Positions 33,607 through 46,195 are shown, numbered from the stretch's first letter. The stretch is DNA of 64,000 nucleotides from Prosopocoilus inquinatus (GCA_036172665.1 CM069877.1:26933001-26997000); one strand, 5' to 3'. The notes: a model not told the origin generated them from the sequence alone. Program-made: numbers and translations.

Positions 33607-34925
33607 CTGGACCCTAGAGATGGGCCAGGGAATGAACCCGGTGCATTGAAAGCACCCATATGGGTACATTCACCAGGGTGCATTCAAAAATTTAAATTTC
33701 CCTCGCAAATCGAACGAGAAATAATCTTTTCTTGATGTTATTTACTTGTTTGCAGGTGGTTTACAGGTTTAAGGGCGCGTTTCATTTGGTGGGGATTGGA
33801 TTCTCTGCTTGTCAGATTGCATAAGTAAATATCGTTTAGGAAGTGGCGACATCTTTTGCATACGAAGAATATAGACTTTACAGTTTTATCGGGTAGATGG
33901 CCATACTGTAATACTAGTATTCCCCTTAAATTACAAAGTAGGGGGGAGCATAACAGAATTTAATGGCATAAGTGCTGTGGGGAACAAAGAAAATACCCGC
34001 AATTCACAAAATCGGTAGAATAAATTGATTTGAGCAGTTTAAAGCAAACGGAATCATATCAATTTACTATATAAATAAAATAAATTTATTAAAGAGTAAC
34101 TATATTATTTTCATGAAAAACTACTTGATTAGTACTAAATTGATTTCTGATTCCAATAGAATAGTCATTGGGGAAACGAAAAATATAGATAGAAAGTGAG
34201 GACATATTATTTTATTATTTAATTATGTTGAAAATTATAACAGTGACATAATTATGCGTAATGTAATTAAATTTTGGTTGCAACTGTTATAGAGGATGTT
34301 AGCAAAATAAGTGCAAAATTTTTAATTGCTAGAATGAAATTTTGAAGTAATTAAACTAGTACGACTCAGTTTACAGTTAGGATAATTATATTGACGTCCA
34401 ACTGTCAGACAAACGAAACATGGTTAACAAATTACCGAGGTTATGTGCGAGTGTTTATGTTTATACTTGACAACATGGCGATCTATTGCCAACTTATTTC
34501 TCATTCTCTTACGGCATTTTACACGTTTCTCTTGTGTTTTAACATGGTATGAGTTTGCGTCATCAATGACGTATTACTCTTGATTCGAGATTTTGACTTT
34601 ATGTGCCGAAAAATGTAGTTTTAATTTAAACAAACACGGAGTAAATATCTTAAAGAAATTATTATATTTTTTACTTTGTTGGTGGGAAATTTGTGGTGGA
34701 AACAGGAACTTTCCGCCACTGAAAAATAAGATTGGCAACACTAAATTTTGTAAGATCTTTGTAAACAATTTATTCGGAGTTCTTGCACAGGTATTTTTAC
34801 ATTATGGTACAGCACAATATTGATGTTTTACTATTCATTTTAATAAGTTTTATGTGTTCGTATTTGTATTCACTTATTACGACTTGACAACTTATGAACA
34901 TTGACGTCACAGGATCAGAATGTGT

Positions 34926-35410
34926 GTTTTGGCGGGAATTTAATCAATTCAAATTTATCTTATTTTTAACGGCTTAAAAAAAAAAAACGAATTTATCTAA
35001 ATTATGGTATTTTTATCTACTTTCAAGTAAAAATTTGTCATTTGTTTGACGTGGCGACATTAGCGACACACAAAGAACTCGGCGAAAAAGTGATTCTTGG
35101 CGGGAATTTAATCAATTTAAATTCCTCTTATTTTTCACGACTTAAAAAAAAGGAATTTATCTAAATTATGGTATTTTTATCTACTTTCAGATAAAAATTT
35201 TAAAAAAATGGTCATGTCTATTATTCGACGTGGCGTCCATCATTAGCGACGCACAAACGAGCTCGGCGAAAAAGTGATTCTTGTGTTCGTGTACATGTTA
35301 GGAATAGCGCAAATATTGCCGGCATTATGAATGCACTCCTCTGAAATGCTCTTCTTTCGGCGTTCGTGAATTGCGACATTTTAATCAGTAATAATATCCA
35401 TAACAAATAG
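34926..35410. repeat. Tandem duplication containing a third copy of the 24-kb repeat
   Basis: 34926-35098 and 35098-35280 are direct repeats of about 175 bp starting GGCGGGAATTTAATCAATT. Each ends in the block with AGCGACACACAAA or GCGACGCACAAACGAGC that also occurs in the repeats at 24077-25175 and 28597-29617; the second unit continues further into that repeat. Confidence 0.65.
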
Positions 35411-35603
35411 TAATCCTTTACAACCAACGACTAAAAATTGATGCTCGCTTCATGAGGAAAATACTAAAGCATTCCTGAAATAGATACATATGTATGATTA
35501 TTTAACAATATCTAAAACTTGATCGAAATGTTTCCAGAAAACTTAATTCCTACTTTAACGAGTGATTAACCTATCCCACTTTTTGGCGTAAATTTAATAA
35601 TCC

Positions 35604-35732
35604 TAACGGCCATTTTCATAATCAGACTTTAAGGAAGCTTTAATTTGAAGTCACTTTAAGTATAGGGAAACAAATGTATTTTTTTAGGTTAAAGTAACTT
35701 TAAATTTAGTCTGATTATGAAAACGGCCCTAA
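35604..35732. mobile_element. 129-bp palindromic MITE
   Basis: TAACGGCCATTTTCATAATC and its near complement ending GAAAACGGCCCTAA form inverted ends of about 30 bp. Non-coding; nested in the 5.3-kb hAT-type element. Confidence 0.65.
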
Positions 35733-35904
35733 GAATTTTGTTAAAAGTTCAGTCATTATTTTACTTTCAAAAATATTGGTTCATGTTAGCCATACAGCTA
35801 AGACAAAAAATGGAAAATTAATTTATCTTTAAAAAAGCTAATTTGTTTGTCGTTCGTAAATGACAGTTCATAATTACAGCTACCCAGCAATGTTTGTTTC
35901 GTTA

Positions 35905-36410
35905 AATGTACTATTGCAGCCTTAAAATTTCGCACGATTTTATGTCAAGTAGCCTGTTTTTATCAAAATTTTAGTTTTCTCAACCAGGGTTTCTCTTTCA
36001 ATTTGCCACTAATGACATAACACTGAAAAGTGTCGGTTCTCAGATTGTTGGTTATATTTTAACTACAGCAGGCCCCCTACGGCACAGCAACTAATGAAAA
36101 CACCTATTCGAAAGATTTCCCCTGTCACTAAAATTATTAATTATTCATTAATTGACCTTCCCTCTCCATCCAAAAGATAACTATTAGGTCCGAAGTAATA
36201 GAATTTAACAGAAAAGTAAAATAATCATAAGCAAGACCATTTCTCTATTTCAGAAAGCATGTGATTTGGTATTTTAAACATTTCAATTTTAAGATTTGGA
36301 ATCTGCCATTCAAAATGATTAAATAGTTTTGACAAGTCACTAAAAACTGTATTTACAATGAAAAACTGAATCGTGCGAAATTTTAAGGCTGCAATAGTAC
36401 TGTGACTTGC
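35905..36410. mobile_element. About 500-bp element with inverted ends
   Basis: Outer blocks share CTATTGCAGCCTTAAAATT and TCGCACGATT as inverted copies of about 45 bp. Non-coding. Confidence 0.55.
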
Positions 36411-36925
36411 AAAAAAAATCGCATACACCTGCTTTTCGTTGTATTAAGTTGGTCTTTTGAGATTTAATTTGTCAGTGTCAAACAATTGAAATTCAGACTG
36501 ACAGAAAACGATCTGTGATTGATCTGTGCAGAAAACGAGTAAGTTAGAAGACGAATACCGATTCTCAGTAGTATGAATGATTATAGCTTAAATAAAATTA
36601 CTACGATGCACAAATAATATGTGGGAAGAAAAATTTGTTCAATTTAAAGTAATCGAGTAAAATAAACATGGGAGTTATGAATCACCCTGTGTAAAATTAT
36701 AGGAATATGTTCGAGATGGAAATTTTTTTCTGTTGCATAGAGGTTATGTAATGTTACTGTAATATTTGAATGCAAAATTTTAATAAACATCTAATCTGTA
36801 AAACATCAAATAATACCATTTTTTTACATTTAAATGTCAATATCTCGGAAACTATTAGGTTTAGATAAGTAATATCCTTATAATAAATTTATCTACTCTT
36901 AAAGGATAATCGAAATAAACCATAA

Positions 36926-36993
36926 TATACAGTATGTTCCATTTAAAAAAACATAACTTTGGTCTGGCACAACCATACGGAACACTCTGTATA
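36926..36993. mobile_element. 68-bp miniature palindromic element
   Basis: Starts TATACAGTATGTTCC and ends in the near complement GGAACACTCTGTATA. The interior CATAACTTTGGTCTGGC matches the second copy at 46196-46264. Confidence 0.6.
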
Positions 36994-37835
36994 ATTGTAA
37001 CTAATTTTAAATCGTGCATCTAAACCATAGGTAAGTAATAGAAAACAGATTTTAAAAATCTGCAATAATGTAGGCGCTATCTATCGAATATGCACTATTG
37101 GCCCACCCTTGTCACCAAGACTCAACTTTGAAGAGTCTTGTCAAGTGTTAAGAAAATTATATTAATAGCAGAACATAAGCAATCGACAATTCTATTTCGA
37201 TTAAATTACATTTATGTCACGTTAAATATTTGGAATGGCGTAATATTTACTGAACAAATGATACTGTGTGACTCAAACCAGGTAAAATAGTAATCATTTT
37301 AATCTCAGTTTGTAACCTGTACGTTTCTAAACATAACAAAATTCTCAAAATACCCATTTACAAAGAATAAATAATTAAAAACTCGGATACTTAATTTTGA
37401 AGCTGTAAGAGATTTTTTGGCGGCGACATACAGTACAAAACATTTGTTGTAATTGTTATTTCATGATATATTTAATTTTAAATAAATTAATACGTCAAGG
37501 TACGATCGCTAGACTCGCGCAGTAGTTATACTAATTTGATATCATTGTTGGTACAGACCACGTACAGACTACAGAACTTCAAATTGTATTCCCCTCCTGG
37601 GTTAGAATTCTCCTCCACCTCCTAATTCACTTTTATATTCAGAGCCATCTACCTCAACACTAGTGAACATATGAATTTCATGTATTTTTAAGCAAAATCT
37701 GCCTTACCAGCAAAACCTTGCAGTTGGTTTTAATTTAAGCTATATTTTTTACAAATTTTTCAGAAAATGGATATTTTCTTGAAAACTACTGAACGTAGAC
37801 TGAAATAACTGATACTACTTATAGCTTATATGTTT

Positions 37836-37992
37836 GCCTACGACGTGATCTATTTTGTTTCTTCTGTTTTGCTGTGATTATTTCTTAAAATAATATTTTC
37901 TGTTGGTGTGTATGACATCGACTGATTTATTTATTTATTTTAAAGTAATTTACGCTTCCATTTCAGTTTAAAAATAGATCACGTCGTAGCTT
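37836..37992. mobile_element. 157-bp MITE with inverted ends
   Basis: CTACGACGTGATCTATTTT at the left is the exact complement of AAAATAGATCACGTCGTAG at the right. Non-coding. Confidence 0.65.
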
Positions 37993-38126
37993 ATGCTTTG
38001 TGGAACGTATTACATCCGTTTTCAAGTCAAACTAGTGCTTAAATTTTGGAAAAATATCGAAATTCTTTCTTCCTATTATTTACATGGGAAGGAATTCCCG
38101 CCATTTTGAAATGAATCGTCCCCTTA

Positions 38127-38659
38127 ATAGGTATATTCGTTTTGGGTTGCCGCAAGTCACCTGCGTCAACGAAATGTGTATTCGTTTTAGATTTTCGGCA
38201 TGCTGTATTTGACATTGGCATATTCGTTTTAATTGCCCTTACGGCAACGTTGGTGTTGACGAAATGTGCACCTACTCCAGAGTAGGGTTTAGTTGCGTCA
38301 ACACCAAAGTGTTGTATACTTAACCTTAACTTAGTCATTTTTCTCAAAGGTCGGTGTTCATCACATAGAAAACTCTTTGTTTGAATGCAAATCAAGCAAT
38401 TTCTTGTTGATTCAAACTTTTTTTACTTGAATAGAATACATAAAGGTTTTTCTTTTAAATAAATGAATGCATTGAACGTATCCAAACGAAAATTATGTTG
38501 ATTTATCATTTTGTTTTCTCTGTGTACCAACTTGCCTGTCACAAAGTATTCGTTTTAGAACAATTTCTGATGCAACCATAACTTGACTTCGATGGGCATC
38601 AGCTACTTGACGATGACGCTATTGTGGCAAACCTAGCATTTCTAAAACGAATATACCTA
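38127..38659. mobile_element. 533-bp MITE with TATTCGTTTT subterminal repeats
   Basis: Ends are TAGGTATATTCGTTTT and its complement. TATTCGTTTT recurs inside at about 38180, 38221 and 38550. The minus-strand open frame across it has no recognised motif. Confidence 0.6.
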
Positions 38660-39233
38660 ATGTTTCATAGTGTCTGGTGAATAGCTGAATAGTAAACTTT
38701 TAAGTTTAACCGGAAGCTTTGTAGCTTAAAATCTGAACAAAATGAGTAAGTTTTTGTAATTAATGTCTACAAAATAATTGTCTAGTGATAGTCCGTACAA
38801 AGTATTGGGCATTTGGTGTCATTTTGAAGCATTTTTTATGTCTTATGTACATGTAGGCAACCGGGCAAAGCATCCAATGCACCGGGTGCATTGTAGGTGC
38901 ATTCCGTGATTCCACCGGTGCAAACGATTGCACCGGGTGGAATCCCATCTCTACTGGACCCAGTAAGTAAGTATTACACATTTGCTATTTGAAGTAAGCG
39001 TTTTCTTTATTTTAAAGATGTTGGCGTTTGTATAGAGTTTATTGAAATACTTTAGCAGTTTTCTTTATTAAAAATTCAAAGAAAGGGAAACGGTATTTTT
39101 TTAAAGTCCCTGAAAGGGAATTCGAAGTTCAATGAGATGGCAGCATTGCTCCCGGCAGACGGTGGCAGACGCCTGTGCAAAAATGTGGCAGCACTGTTGG
39201 CAACACTTATTACTTATTATTAATTTTCTAGTA

Positions 39234-39584
39234 TGGCGGTGGCGTTTGGTTTATGTCAGCACGCAATTGCATTTATGAATTTCGGAGTAATTTCTATCTG
39301 TACTCCGGGCCAGGTAATAATATATTACATAGTGAATTACAGAAAACAAGATATCAGTGATCGTACGAATAGATGTGTAAAATCAATTCTTTTTCCAGAG
39401 AAAACCATATAAAAGGCAACCCTCGCGTCCTTCCATTAAACCCTGTTCAACATGAATCCAAGTCTACCTGAACTGACGATGAGCGACTTCCGATGAAATT
39501 CTTATTATGAACAGAAAAAAAGACAAGTAATCCATTATATTCTGAAGCGAGCCGAAAATTTGATGAGGCAGGTAGTAAAATACA
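39234..39584 (+). other. Candidate 5' exons of an unknown gene
   Basis: A possible exon ends at CCAG/GTAATA (39315/39316). An acceptor TTTTTCCAG at 39390-39398 opens a second exon containing ATG 39452, and a GTAAGT donor closes it at 39585. The frame from the ATG reads MNPSLPELTMSDFR, then TGA at 39494-39496, then a protein-like stretch (YYEQKKRQVIHYILKRAENL) up to the donor. Exon 1 also has an open frame from ATG 39234, but that frame meets TGA in exon 2. The product is not recognised. It could be a real gene with readthrough, a decayed gene or chance. Confidence 0.3.
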
Positions 39585-39599
39585 GTAAGTATCATGTGC

Positions 39600-40793
39600 T
39601 TTAAGTTATATTGGATTCACTATTTTAACACGTTTATTGCGATACCTGTCTTTAGCGATATGTTTGCTGGCTATTTATATGCGGGCACTTCAATTGGGAA
39701 AAATTATTCACTTGAGACTTTATTAAAAAGGTTATTTTTTGGCACAGGAAAGTTATTGGCATCATTCGATAAATTTTTTTGTACCTGACCTTAATTTGTC
39801 TGCTTTTAAATACAAGACCCAGGAGGAATGTATCGCAAGTCTATTTTGTTGTGATATTCACCTTCGGGGGTTCGTGTATATTACAAGTTTTCTTCCTACA
39901 GTATTTATTCATAATTGAAGCACTTTATTACTCCTAGAAATATCACTAAATGTGTGATTGCAATTAATTAGACACACTTTTATATAAATGTCGATGTTTG
40001 ACCATTATGAATATTGTCGGTTTTCCTTTTGCAATACCTATCAAATAAATCTGATGTTGGTGTAAATGGGAAGTGTCTCAGCTTCCGGGAGCCCGGGTGT
40101 GTATGCAATAGAGTTACATTTCGGGACATATTATATTATACATAAGGGGTGGAACAAAATTATTAAATAATAGCTATAACTTTTTTATTTGAAGAGTTAT
40201 GAGAAAATGTTTGATACAAACGTTCTTAGATGTATTCCTACTGAATGGTATCTAGGTATTATAATTTACACTGATTTTCAAATAAACATATTTTCTTACA
40301 TTCGGTAATATAATTTTGTTGAAGAAAAGAAAAATTAAAAAATAAAAGCGAGAAAAAATATTTTGTACAATACATTGTCAGCTTTAGTGAAATATCACAA
40401 CTAAAAATTATACCTGGAATGTTATTAAAAGAGTAAAAAAAAACTAAACACAAAAAGAATTACAATAATAAAAGACTAATAACAATATTAAATCAAATGT
40501 TTAAATTTATACACTATTTTTTCTTGACAGGTGGATTGTACAAATTGGTATAACGTGTTACACAATTAACAGACAAAAATTTCAAAGTTGACCCCAAACA
40601 TTACTAACTAGGTGCTGATATAATAAAATAGAAAAAGAACACAAAAAATTGACTACGTGAGCTACATTCTTTTACTACTTTACGTTTACCGTGTATCATG
40701 TAAAAATTATGATTTCCAAGCAAAGACCCAATCGAGATTCAGTTCTTTGTAACTTTTCTACAGGTACTCTGGACACTTCAGCATTTATTCACA
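39600..40793. other. AT-rich stretch without a recognised gene
   Basis: No motif in any frame. It may be intron if the candidate exons at 39234-39584 are real. Confidence 0.4.
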
Positions 40794-40801
40794 TCTTTAG
40801 A

Positions 40802-42302
40802 CAGGGTTGGAAAGTTTAAAACAAACTGTTTAAAACATAGTATTTAAAACATGTTTAAAACACCGAATTAAAAACATACCATCTATTTTAAACAAAATGT
40901 TTTAAACATGTTTTTTTTGATAATGTTTTAAATTCATTTTTTGTAATTTTAAGCTAAAAAAGAACTCTTTTGATATAAGTGCTTTATTTTTAAGTTTTAA
41001 ACATTTTTTTTTGTTAATGTTCTAAATTCATTTTTTTAGTTTTAAGCTAAAAAAGAACACTTTATATATGTGTTTTATTTTTGCAACGTAATACTGTGTA
41101 ACCAGAAGTTAATTGTTTAGGGTCTGTGTTTCACTAACAGATTAACTTTAAACTTTAGTTTGTTCGCATATCAATTGTTTTAATAATTGTAGACAATGCG
41201 TGACTGAGCTGATGACGTGATGTCTACACTGTAGCTCTGATTTGAACTAAATTTAAATTGCATTAGATTGATTATAATCAATTCACTAATTATTACTGAT
41301 CACTAGAATAATACTTATATTGTAAAATTTTAAAATACCTTTTCAATATTTAACCTTTTATTATTACATTAAGTTTTGAAACATACTGGGTCCTCCGCTT
41401 CCCTGTTCATACTATGGGCTACGGCATGAGTTATTATGTAGCAAATTGCCTTGAATTTGTCAATGTTAATGCAATGTTAGGTCAAAAAGTGATCGTAGGA
41501 TGTCGCTGTTTAAACTATTTATAACGTTTTCGTTTCATTTGTCTTCATTGAATTTCTACCGTGTGTCCCAAGGCCGTATATTCGCCCTTCTAGAATTTTA
41601 AGGTTTGTTTAAAATTTGAGAACGATGAATTAAACAAAAATTTAATTTGAATTTTCAGACATATACCTACTGGACTTTTGGTTTCGCCGGAAGTAATATC
41701 AACTTTTTTATTTTAAAGGGAACATCCTACATGTTTTTACATATTTGAAATTTTTGTTTTCCAGTATTGAAAGCCACGAGTCATGTATTTTAGTTCTAAT
41801 GCGATCAAGTAATTAAAAAAAAATACTTCTTTGGATTGTATTTGATTTTCGTTTTTATGGGGAATGTTTTTCTCAGTATGTTGATACCAAACACTTCATA
41901 CTTTCTTTGAAAATCATTTAAAACACCGCGACCGTAGATCCCAAATAAATCAAGATCTGCCTTAAATGATTTAAATTATTATCAAAGTATATACATTATT
42001 TTGTGTTTTTGTGCGTAATCTAACATTACAAACTTTTCATCTTTCTTTTAATTAGAGATCTAATTTTAATAAATTCTTCTTTATACACTATATAAAATAA
42101 TAATAATATATATCTTTTTATGTAAGCTGTAAGGGCAATTTAAACATTTAAAAGTTGTTTTAAACAGATGTTTTTTTTTTTGTTTAAAACATGTTTAATT
42201 TAGGGTCAATTTTAAACATGTTTTAAACAAAAAAAAAACTGTTTAAAACAAAAAAAACAGAAGTTTTGTTCTTTTTTAAAAAAGCAGTTTTTTCCAACCC
42301 TG
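40802..42302. mobile_element. 1.5-kb non-autonomous hAT element
   Basis: Ends CAGGGTTGGAAA and the complement CCAACCCTG are flanked by TCTTTAGA at 40794-40801 and 42303-42310, a perfect 8-bp duplication. Both subterminal regions are packed with GTTTAAAACA-type words, which probably act as transposase-binding repeats. No transposase gene. An arm of the 7301-8376 foldback family (41557-41930) is nested inside. Confidence 0.85.
41557..41930 (+). repeat. Diverged arm of the 7301-8376 foldback family
   Basis: It follows the left arm of the SDR-intron palindrome in order: CCCTTCTAGAAT, TTTCGCCGGAAGT, ATGCGATCAAGT and GTTGATACCAAA. It lies inside the hAT element 40802-42302. Confidence 0.65.
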
Positions 42303-42467
42303 TCTTTAGATCGTCCAAATTTTGTATTTTTCTTTGTACAATTATTTTTTATGGGACCCCATAGGAAAAAATCCGTAGGTGAGAAATCCGCTGATCTTGT
42401 TTGTCATGTATAACTTTAATTGTCAAATTTCCATGGCATGTTTGATCAAAAATGATAATTGTAGTAC

Positions 42468-43045
42468 AAAGAAATTGGATTTAGGCTTGGTATTATAAAC
42501 GCTAGTTAAATTTACTCTAGAGTTTAATGCCGTAGTAACCATTGTTTTTACAATTGTTACTAAGGCATTAAACTGTATAGTAAATCTATTTTACGTTTAT
42601 AATACCGGACTTTAACCTCCTAACCACAAAAAGTTTGTTTAAAAAACTAGATACGTATTTCGGCAGCTATGCTGCTATCTTCAGTAGATGCCTTCTTCTT
42701 GATCACAAGAGAAGTGCATAGCTGCCGAAATACATATCTAGTTTTTAAACAAACTTTTTGTGAGTACAAAGTTTTTTTAATCTCGAACCGGACAGAAATA
42801 TGAATGGAAAACACTCAACGTTTCGCTATAGATTTATAGCTTCCTCAGGAGTGACGAAAAAAGGGAAAACACTCAACGTTTCGCTATAGATTTATAGCTT
42901 CGTCAAGCGAAACGTTGAGTGTTTTCCCTTCATATTTCTGTCCGGTTCGAGATTAAAAAAAACTTTGTCCTTACAATTTTCATCGGACAAGAACAAACTT
43001 CAAACTTTTTGTGATTAGGAGGTAATCCAATTTCTTTGTATAATT
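42468..43045. repeat. Nest of palindromes
   Basis: Outer arms ACAAAGAAATTGGAT (42471) and its complement (43026-43040) enclose further inverted pairs: TTTATAATACC-type arms around 42490-42607, ACTAGATACGTATTTCGGC with its complement (42648-42760), CTCGAACCGGACAGAAATAT with its complement (42783 and about 42930-42950), and a direct repeat of ACACTCAACGTTTCGCTATA at 42811 and 42870. Confidence 0.7.
42812..42853 (-). ncRNA. Hammerhead-like motif, probably degenerate
   Basis: On the minus strand: CACTC, CTGAGGA core, a 6-bp stem GCTATA/TATAGC, GAAA core, CGTT, then GAGTG which pairs with CACTC. Stem I and stem II are perfect, but stem III is essentially missing and the cleavage triplet would be GTT. 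Such minimal forms are reported for Penelope-type ribozymes, where activity may need dimers. Confidence 0.3.
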
Positions 43046-45287
43046 GTGTTTAGAAGATAGAAACAAATTGAAAAGTTCACAACATGCGTGGAAATAAACC
43101 AAATAACCTTTAAACATTTTTTTTAACTTTAAATAAAATAGTTACAGCCATTATTTGATGCTTTTGTTCCTCGCTGTGTAAATACGGTTTGTAAGGTAAT
43201 TGACGGTAGGGAAGCCGGTAACCTACAGATAAGGCGAAGGTCCTAGATCATTATTGCTTTTTTTCTTTTTTGCTACAAAAATTAAAAACTATTTCTTTAT
43301 TACGTTTATGTTTATTGTTCGGAAATACTTAATTGCACTCTAGTAAAAAAAGAAGGCAGACAGATTATTGTGTGGGTTTTGGCACGTAAAAATTTAACAT
43401 TTTACATTTTATACACGAAGTTCCATTTAAAAAAAAACAAAAATTTTTGCTCAGCCTGTATACAGCCTGTAATCAAATAAGTTTCACATATTAAAACTGT
43501 AAGTTCTTTATCACTTAAGAAAGTGATTTCTGCAAATATGCATTTTATTGGTGAAAAATTAAAGAAATTAAAACCCCCCAGAGCCCGGAAACTTTTTGTT
43601 TGAAAACCTCTGACTGGCCGTGTATCAGTTTCTACTCTACAAGCGCATCATAAAACGTCGTAAAACAATAAATCGTCATCGAACTGAAGGGCACTGGGTT
43701 AAAATCATTGCTTATGTAATTCCATAACGGAATAGAATTATAAATATCCATCGCGTTGCTTATTAAATTAATCAATTTTCTCAATTTTCACGTAATTGTT
43801 GACAATCAATCAAAGCGACTAATATTTTTTTAAAATCATTTTAATAAGCGAAATTAGCACTGTAAATCATGTGTACTATTGGTTTATAAAGACCAGGATA
43901 TCAAGATCTAATTATTGTCGATTATCTAATGAAACAGATTTAATTCTGATCAATGCAAGCAGATTTAAATTGTTCTTCTTTAATAGTATTGCACACACGT
44001 GCTACGACCCAGAGGTTGTCGATTTGAACTGTCGTCTTTAATGGGTCGGTGATTCTACTTTATTGTGTTCCCATAAAGCTTTTAAAATGCGATCAAGCAA
44101 TTGACCTTGAATTTTGCTGGAATTTTGTTTTATAACGTTGTTTTTGTGCACGGCCGACGCAAAGTTCTCAAACAAAAGCGTCAATACTCCTCCACTAGGT
44201 CATGTTTTTATTTTTGAGCTAGACTTTTGGTAGTTGCAGCATTAATTCTCTTACATGATGAGGAACTTACGGTATTAATATGTGAAACTAATTTGATTAC
44301 ACCCTGTATAGAAAACACTGTTGCTGAACTGTTACCGTTAATAAATCTACGTAAGACCATTTTTTTTTGGTTTGTTTAATTCGTTAATACTTAGAGTAAT
44401 GGGAGGTTTTAATTAATAAAACTAACACTGTACAGTCAACAAAGATGAATGTCCGAGCGCGGCGCAACTAGAGCTACAAAATTGTTTTCCTTGCTATTTT
44501 TGTGTTTAATACATTAGTAGTTACAAAAATTCAACAGTCTTATTTCAGAAACATTCAAAAAGTTAAATTTTGTTGCTCAGTGTAATCAGTCATCCTATAC
44601 ATTTTGTACTTCTTAGACTTCAAAAATACTATGTTAAACTACTACTATTTATTTTTTTTTACAGATAAGTTGAACAAAGAACCAGTTGAAGACCGCTACC
44701 AAAAGAAGTTGAAACTAGCCGTCAATATGCACCATTCTCTCTGTGCACCTGCCGTTATTTGCCAAAGTTCTTATTCACTTTGCATTCAAGGCTTTTCTTC
44801 TCATCTCCTTTTCTCTTAGATTTTGTTCTCATTTCTACATTCTACATTTCTACAATTACATCGTGATCATCTTCCTTGTCTTCTGGATTCAAAAAATTTT
44901 ACTCTGCGTTTGCTCAATCTAAGATTTTGTTCTCATCCGCGTTTCTTTTGGTTTGATTTGAATATATTTCTTTCTCTTCCTTATCTTAATCCCGATATGC
45001 TTGAAAAGTTGCGGCAGTTTGGGGGAATAAAATTACCTCCAATTATAAATGTTTTATTAATATAAAAGCGCAAAAAATCAAGTGAACTTTATATGCAGTT
45101 TGTATCAGTTACCTGTGGTTAAGAAACATTAAAGGGACAATAAGGAAAGAAGATCTTAACGCACTGACAGCGCGAATTGCATATTACTTGGAACTAAGAA
45201 ATTAAACATATATCAACGAAATTCTATGCAAATAGGTTCAGTGAAGTTGGTACTTAGTTAACTGGGTTGAATCGCCTTTAGCGGCAG
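43046..45287. other. AT-rich stretch without a firm gene
   Basis: A 53-bp miniature element of the TATAC...GTATA kind lies at 43411-43463. A possible exon-like frame after TTTTTTTTTACAG at 44664 reads DKLNKEPVEDRYQKKLKL but has no assigned family. Otherwise nothing is recognised. Confidence 0.4.
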
Positions 45288-45960
45288 TTACGATTCTAAG
45301 CGTTTACGCTTGGTACCCACATTGTTCTTTGTAATAGAATTCGAAATTTCATTAATTTTTTGTCTGAGATGAACTTTAGTTCTTGGTCGATTCTTCCTCA
45401 ATTGCTTTTTTATTATGTGCCACAAATTCTCGATTGGGCTTAAGTCTGGGCTGGAAGGTACCCAGTCTAATACATTTATTCGGTGTTCTAATAACCATCT
45501 TTTCGTTGTTTTAGCAGGTGTGGCAACTTGCCCCATCTTATTGAAATATAACATCTCCCGGGTAAAGTTTCTAAATTGATAAAAGTAATTCAGCTTTCAG
45601 TATACTTTGGTATTTATCGGCATTAACGATGCCGCCTATGTCATAGAAGTTGCCTACCCTCTGTGCACTTATGCAACCCCTACACCATTAATCCTTTTGC
45701 AAACGTAACAGCCCTCTTTAGGCAATCTGCATTAAATGCTTCAGATTTATTTCGAATAATTCTGTCTATCTATCGTCTCCTACGCATACATCGAATTTCG
45801 CGTCATCGCTAAATAAATCCGAATTCCGTTGCTGTTGCGTCCAATTCACTCGTGTTCTGGCCCAGTTTAAACGCTTTTTCTTTTGAAAGACTGTTAACAA
45901 CGGCTTTGACTTCGCTTGTAAAAACCACAATTCAAGGTTTTTATTCGCCACCGACACGAA
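45288..45960 (-). pseudogene. Tc1-type transposase remnants
   Basis: 45957-45766 has the block with FSDDAKFDVCVGD around the first catalytic Asp. 45554-45288 has the C-terminal block PAKTTKRWLLEHR and SSPDLSPIENLWHII with the third acid. The region between is broken, and the second Asp motif (QDN in the family) is lost. Same element, different frames; inactive. Confidence 0.75.
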
Positions 45961-46195
45961 GATAGGGAAACACCTTTACCAATTATATTTATCCATTTTT
46001 GTCTCACTTCACGGTAGTGCATCTTTTTGATATTTTTATAATATGACTTTTTCAAAACTCAAATCCCTGTAGACATAATAATTAATAGATTGAAGCCGTT
46101 GAGAAATTTTTGTACATGAGATATTGTATTGTCTACCTACAAAAATTTACGATGAAATGTGAATAAATAATAATCAAACTATAAGAGCTCAAAAA

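Larger units (their letters stand above)
33615..38953. mobile_element. 5.3-kb hAT-type element with perfect 8-bp duplication
   Basis: Both ends read TAGAGATGGG (the right one as complement), flanked by CTGGACCC at 33607-33614 and 38954-38961. The outer about 155 bp and 260 bp match the ends of the 433-bp MITE at 18962-19394 in opposite orientation. The extra about 4.9 kb (33773-38672) replaces about 20 bp of the short form. It contains at least five smaller repeats but no recognisable hAT transposase, so it is either a MITE swollen by later insertions or a decayed parent. Confidence 0.8.

Noticed and set aside
38039..38395. 118-codon minus-strand frame as a protein
   Set aside because: It is created by the repeated TATTCGTTTT words of a MITE; residues simply repeat that motif.
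44664..44818. Frame DKLNKEPVEDRYQKKLKL after a good acceptor as a host exon or LINE fragment
   Set aside because: No donor, partner exon or family match could be supported.
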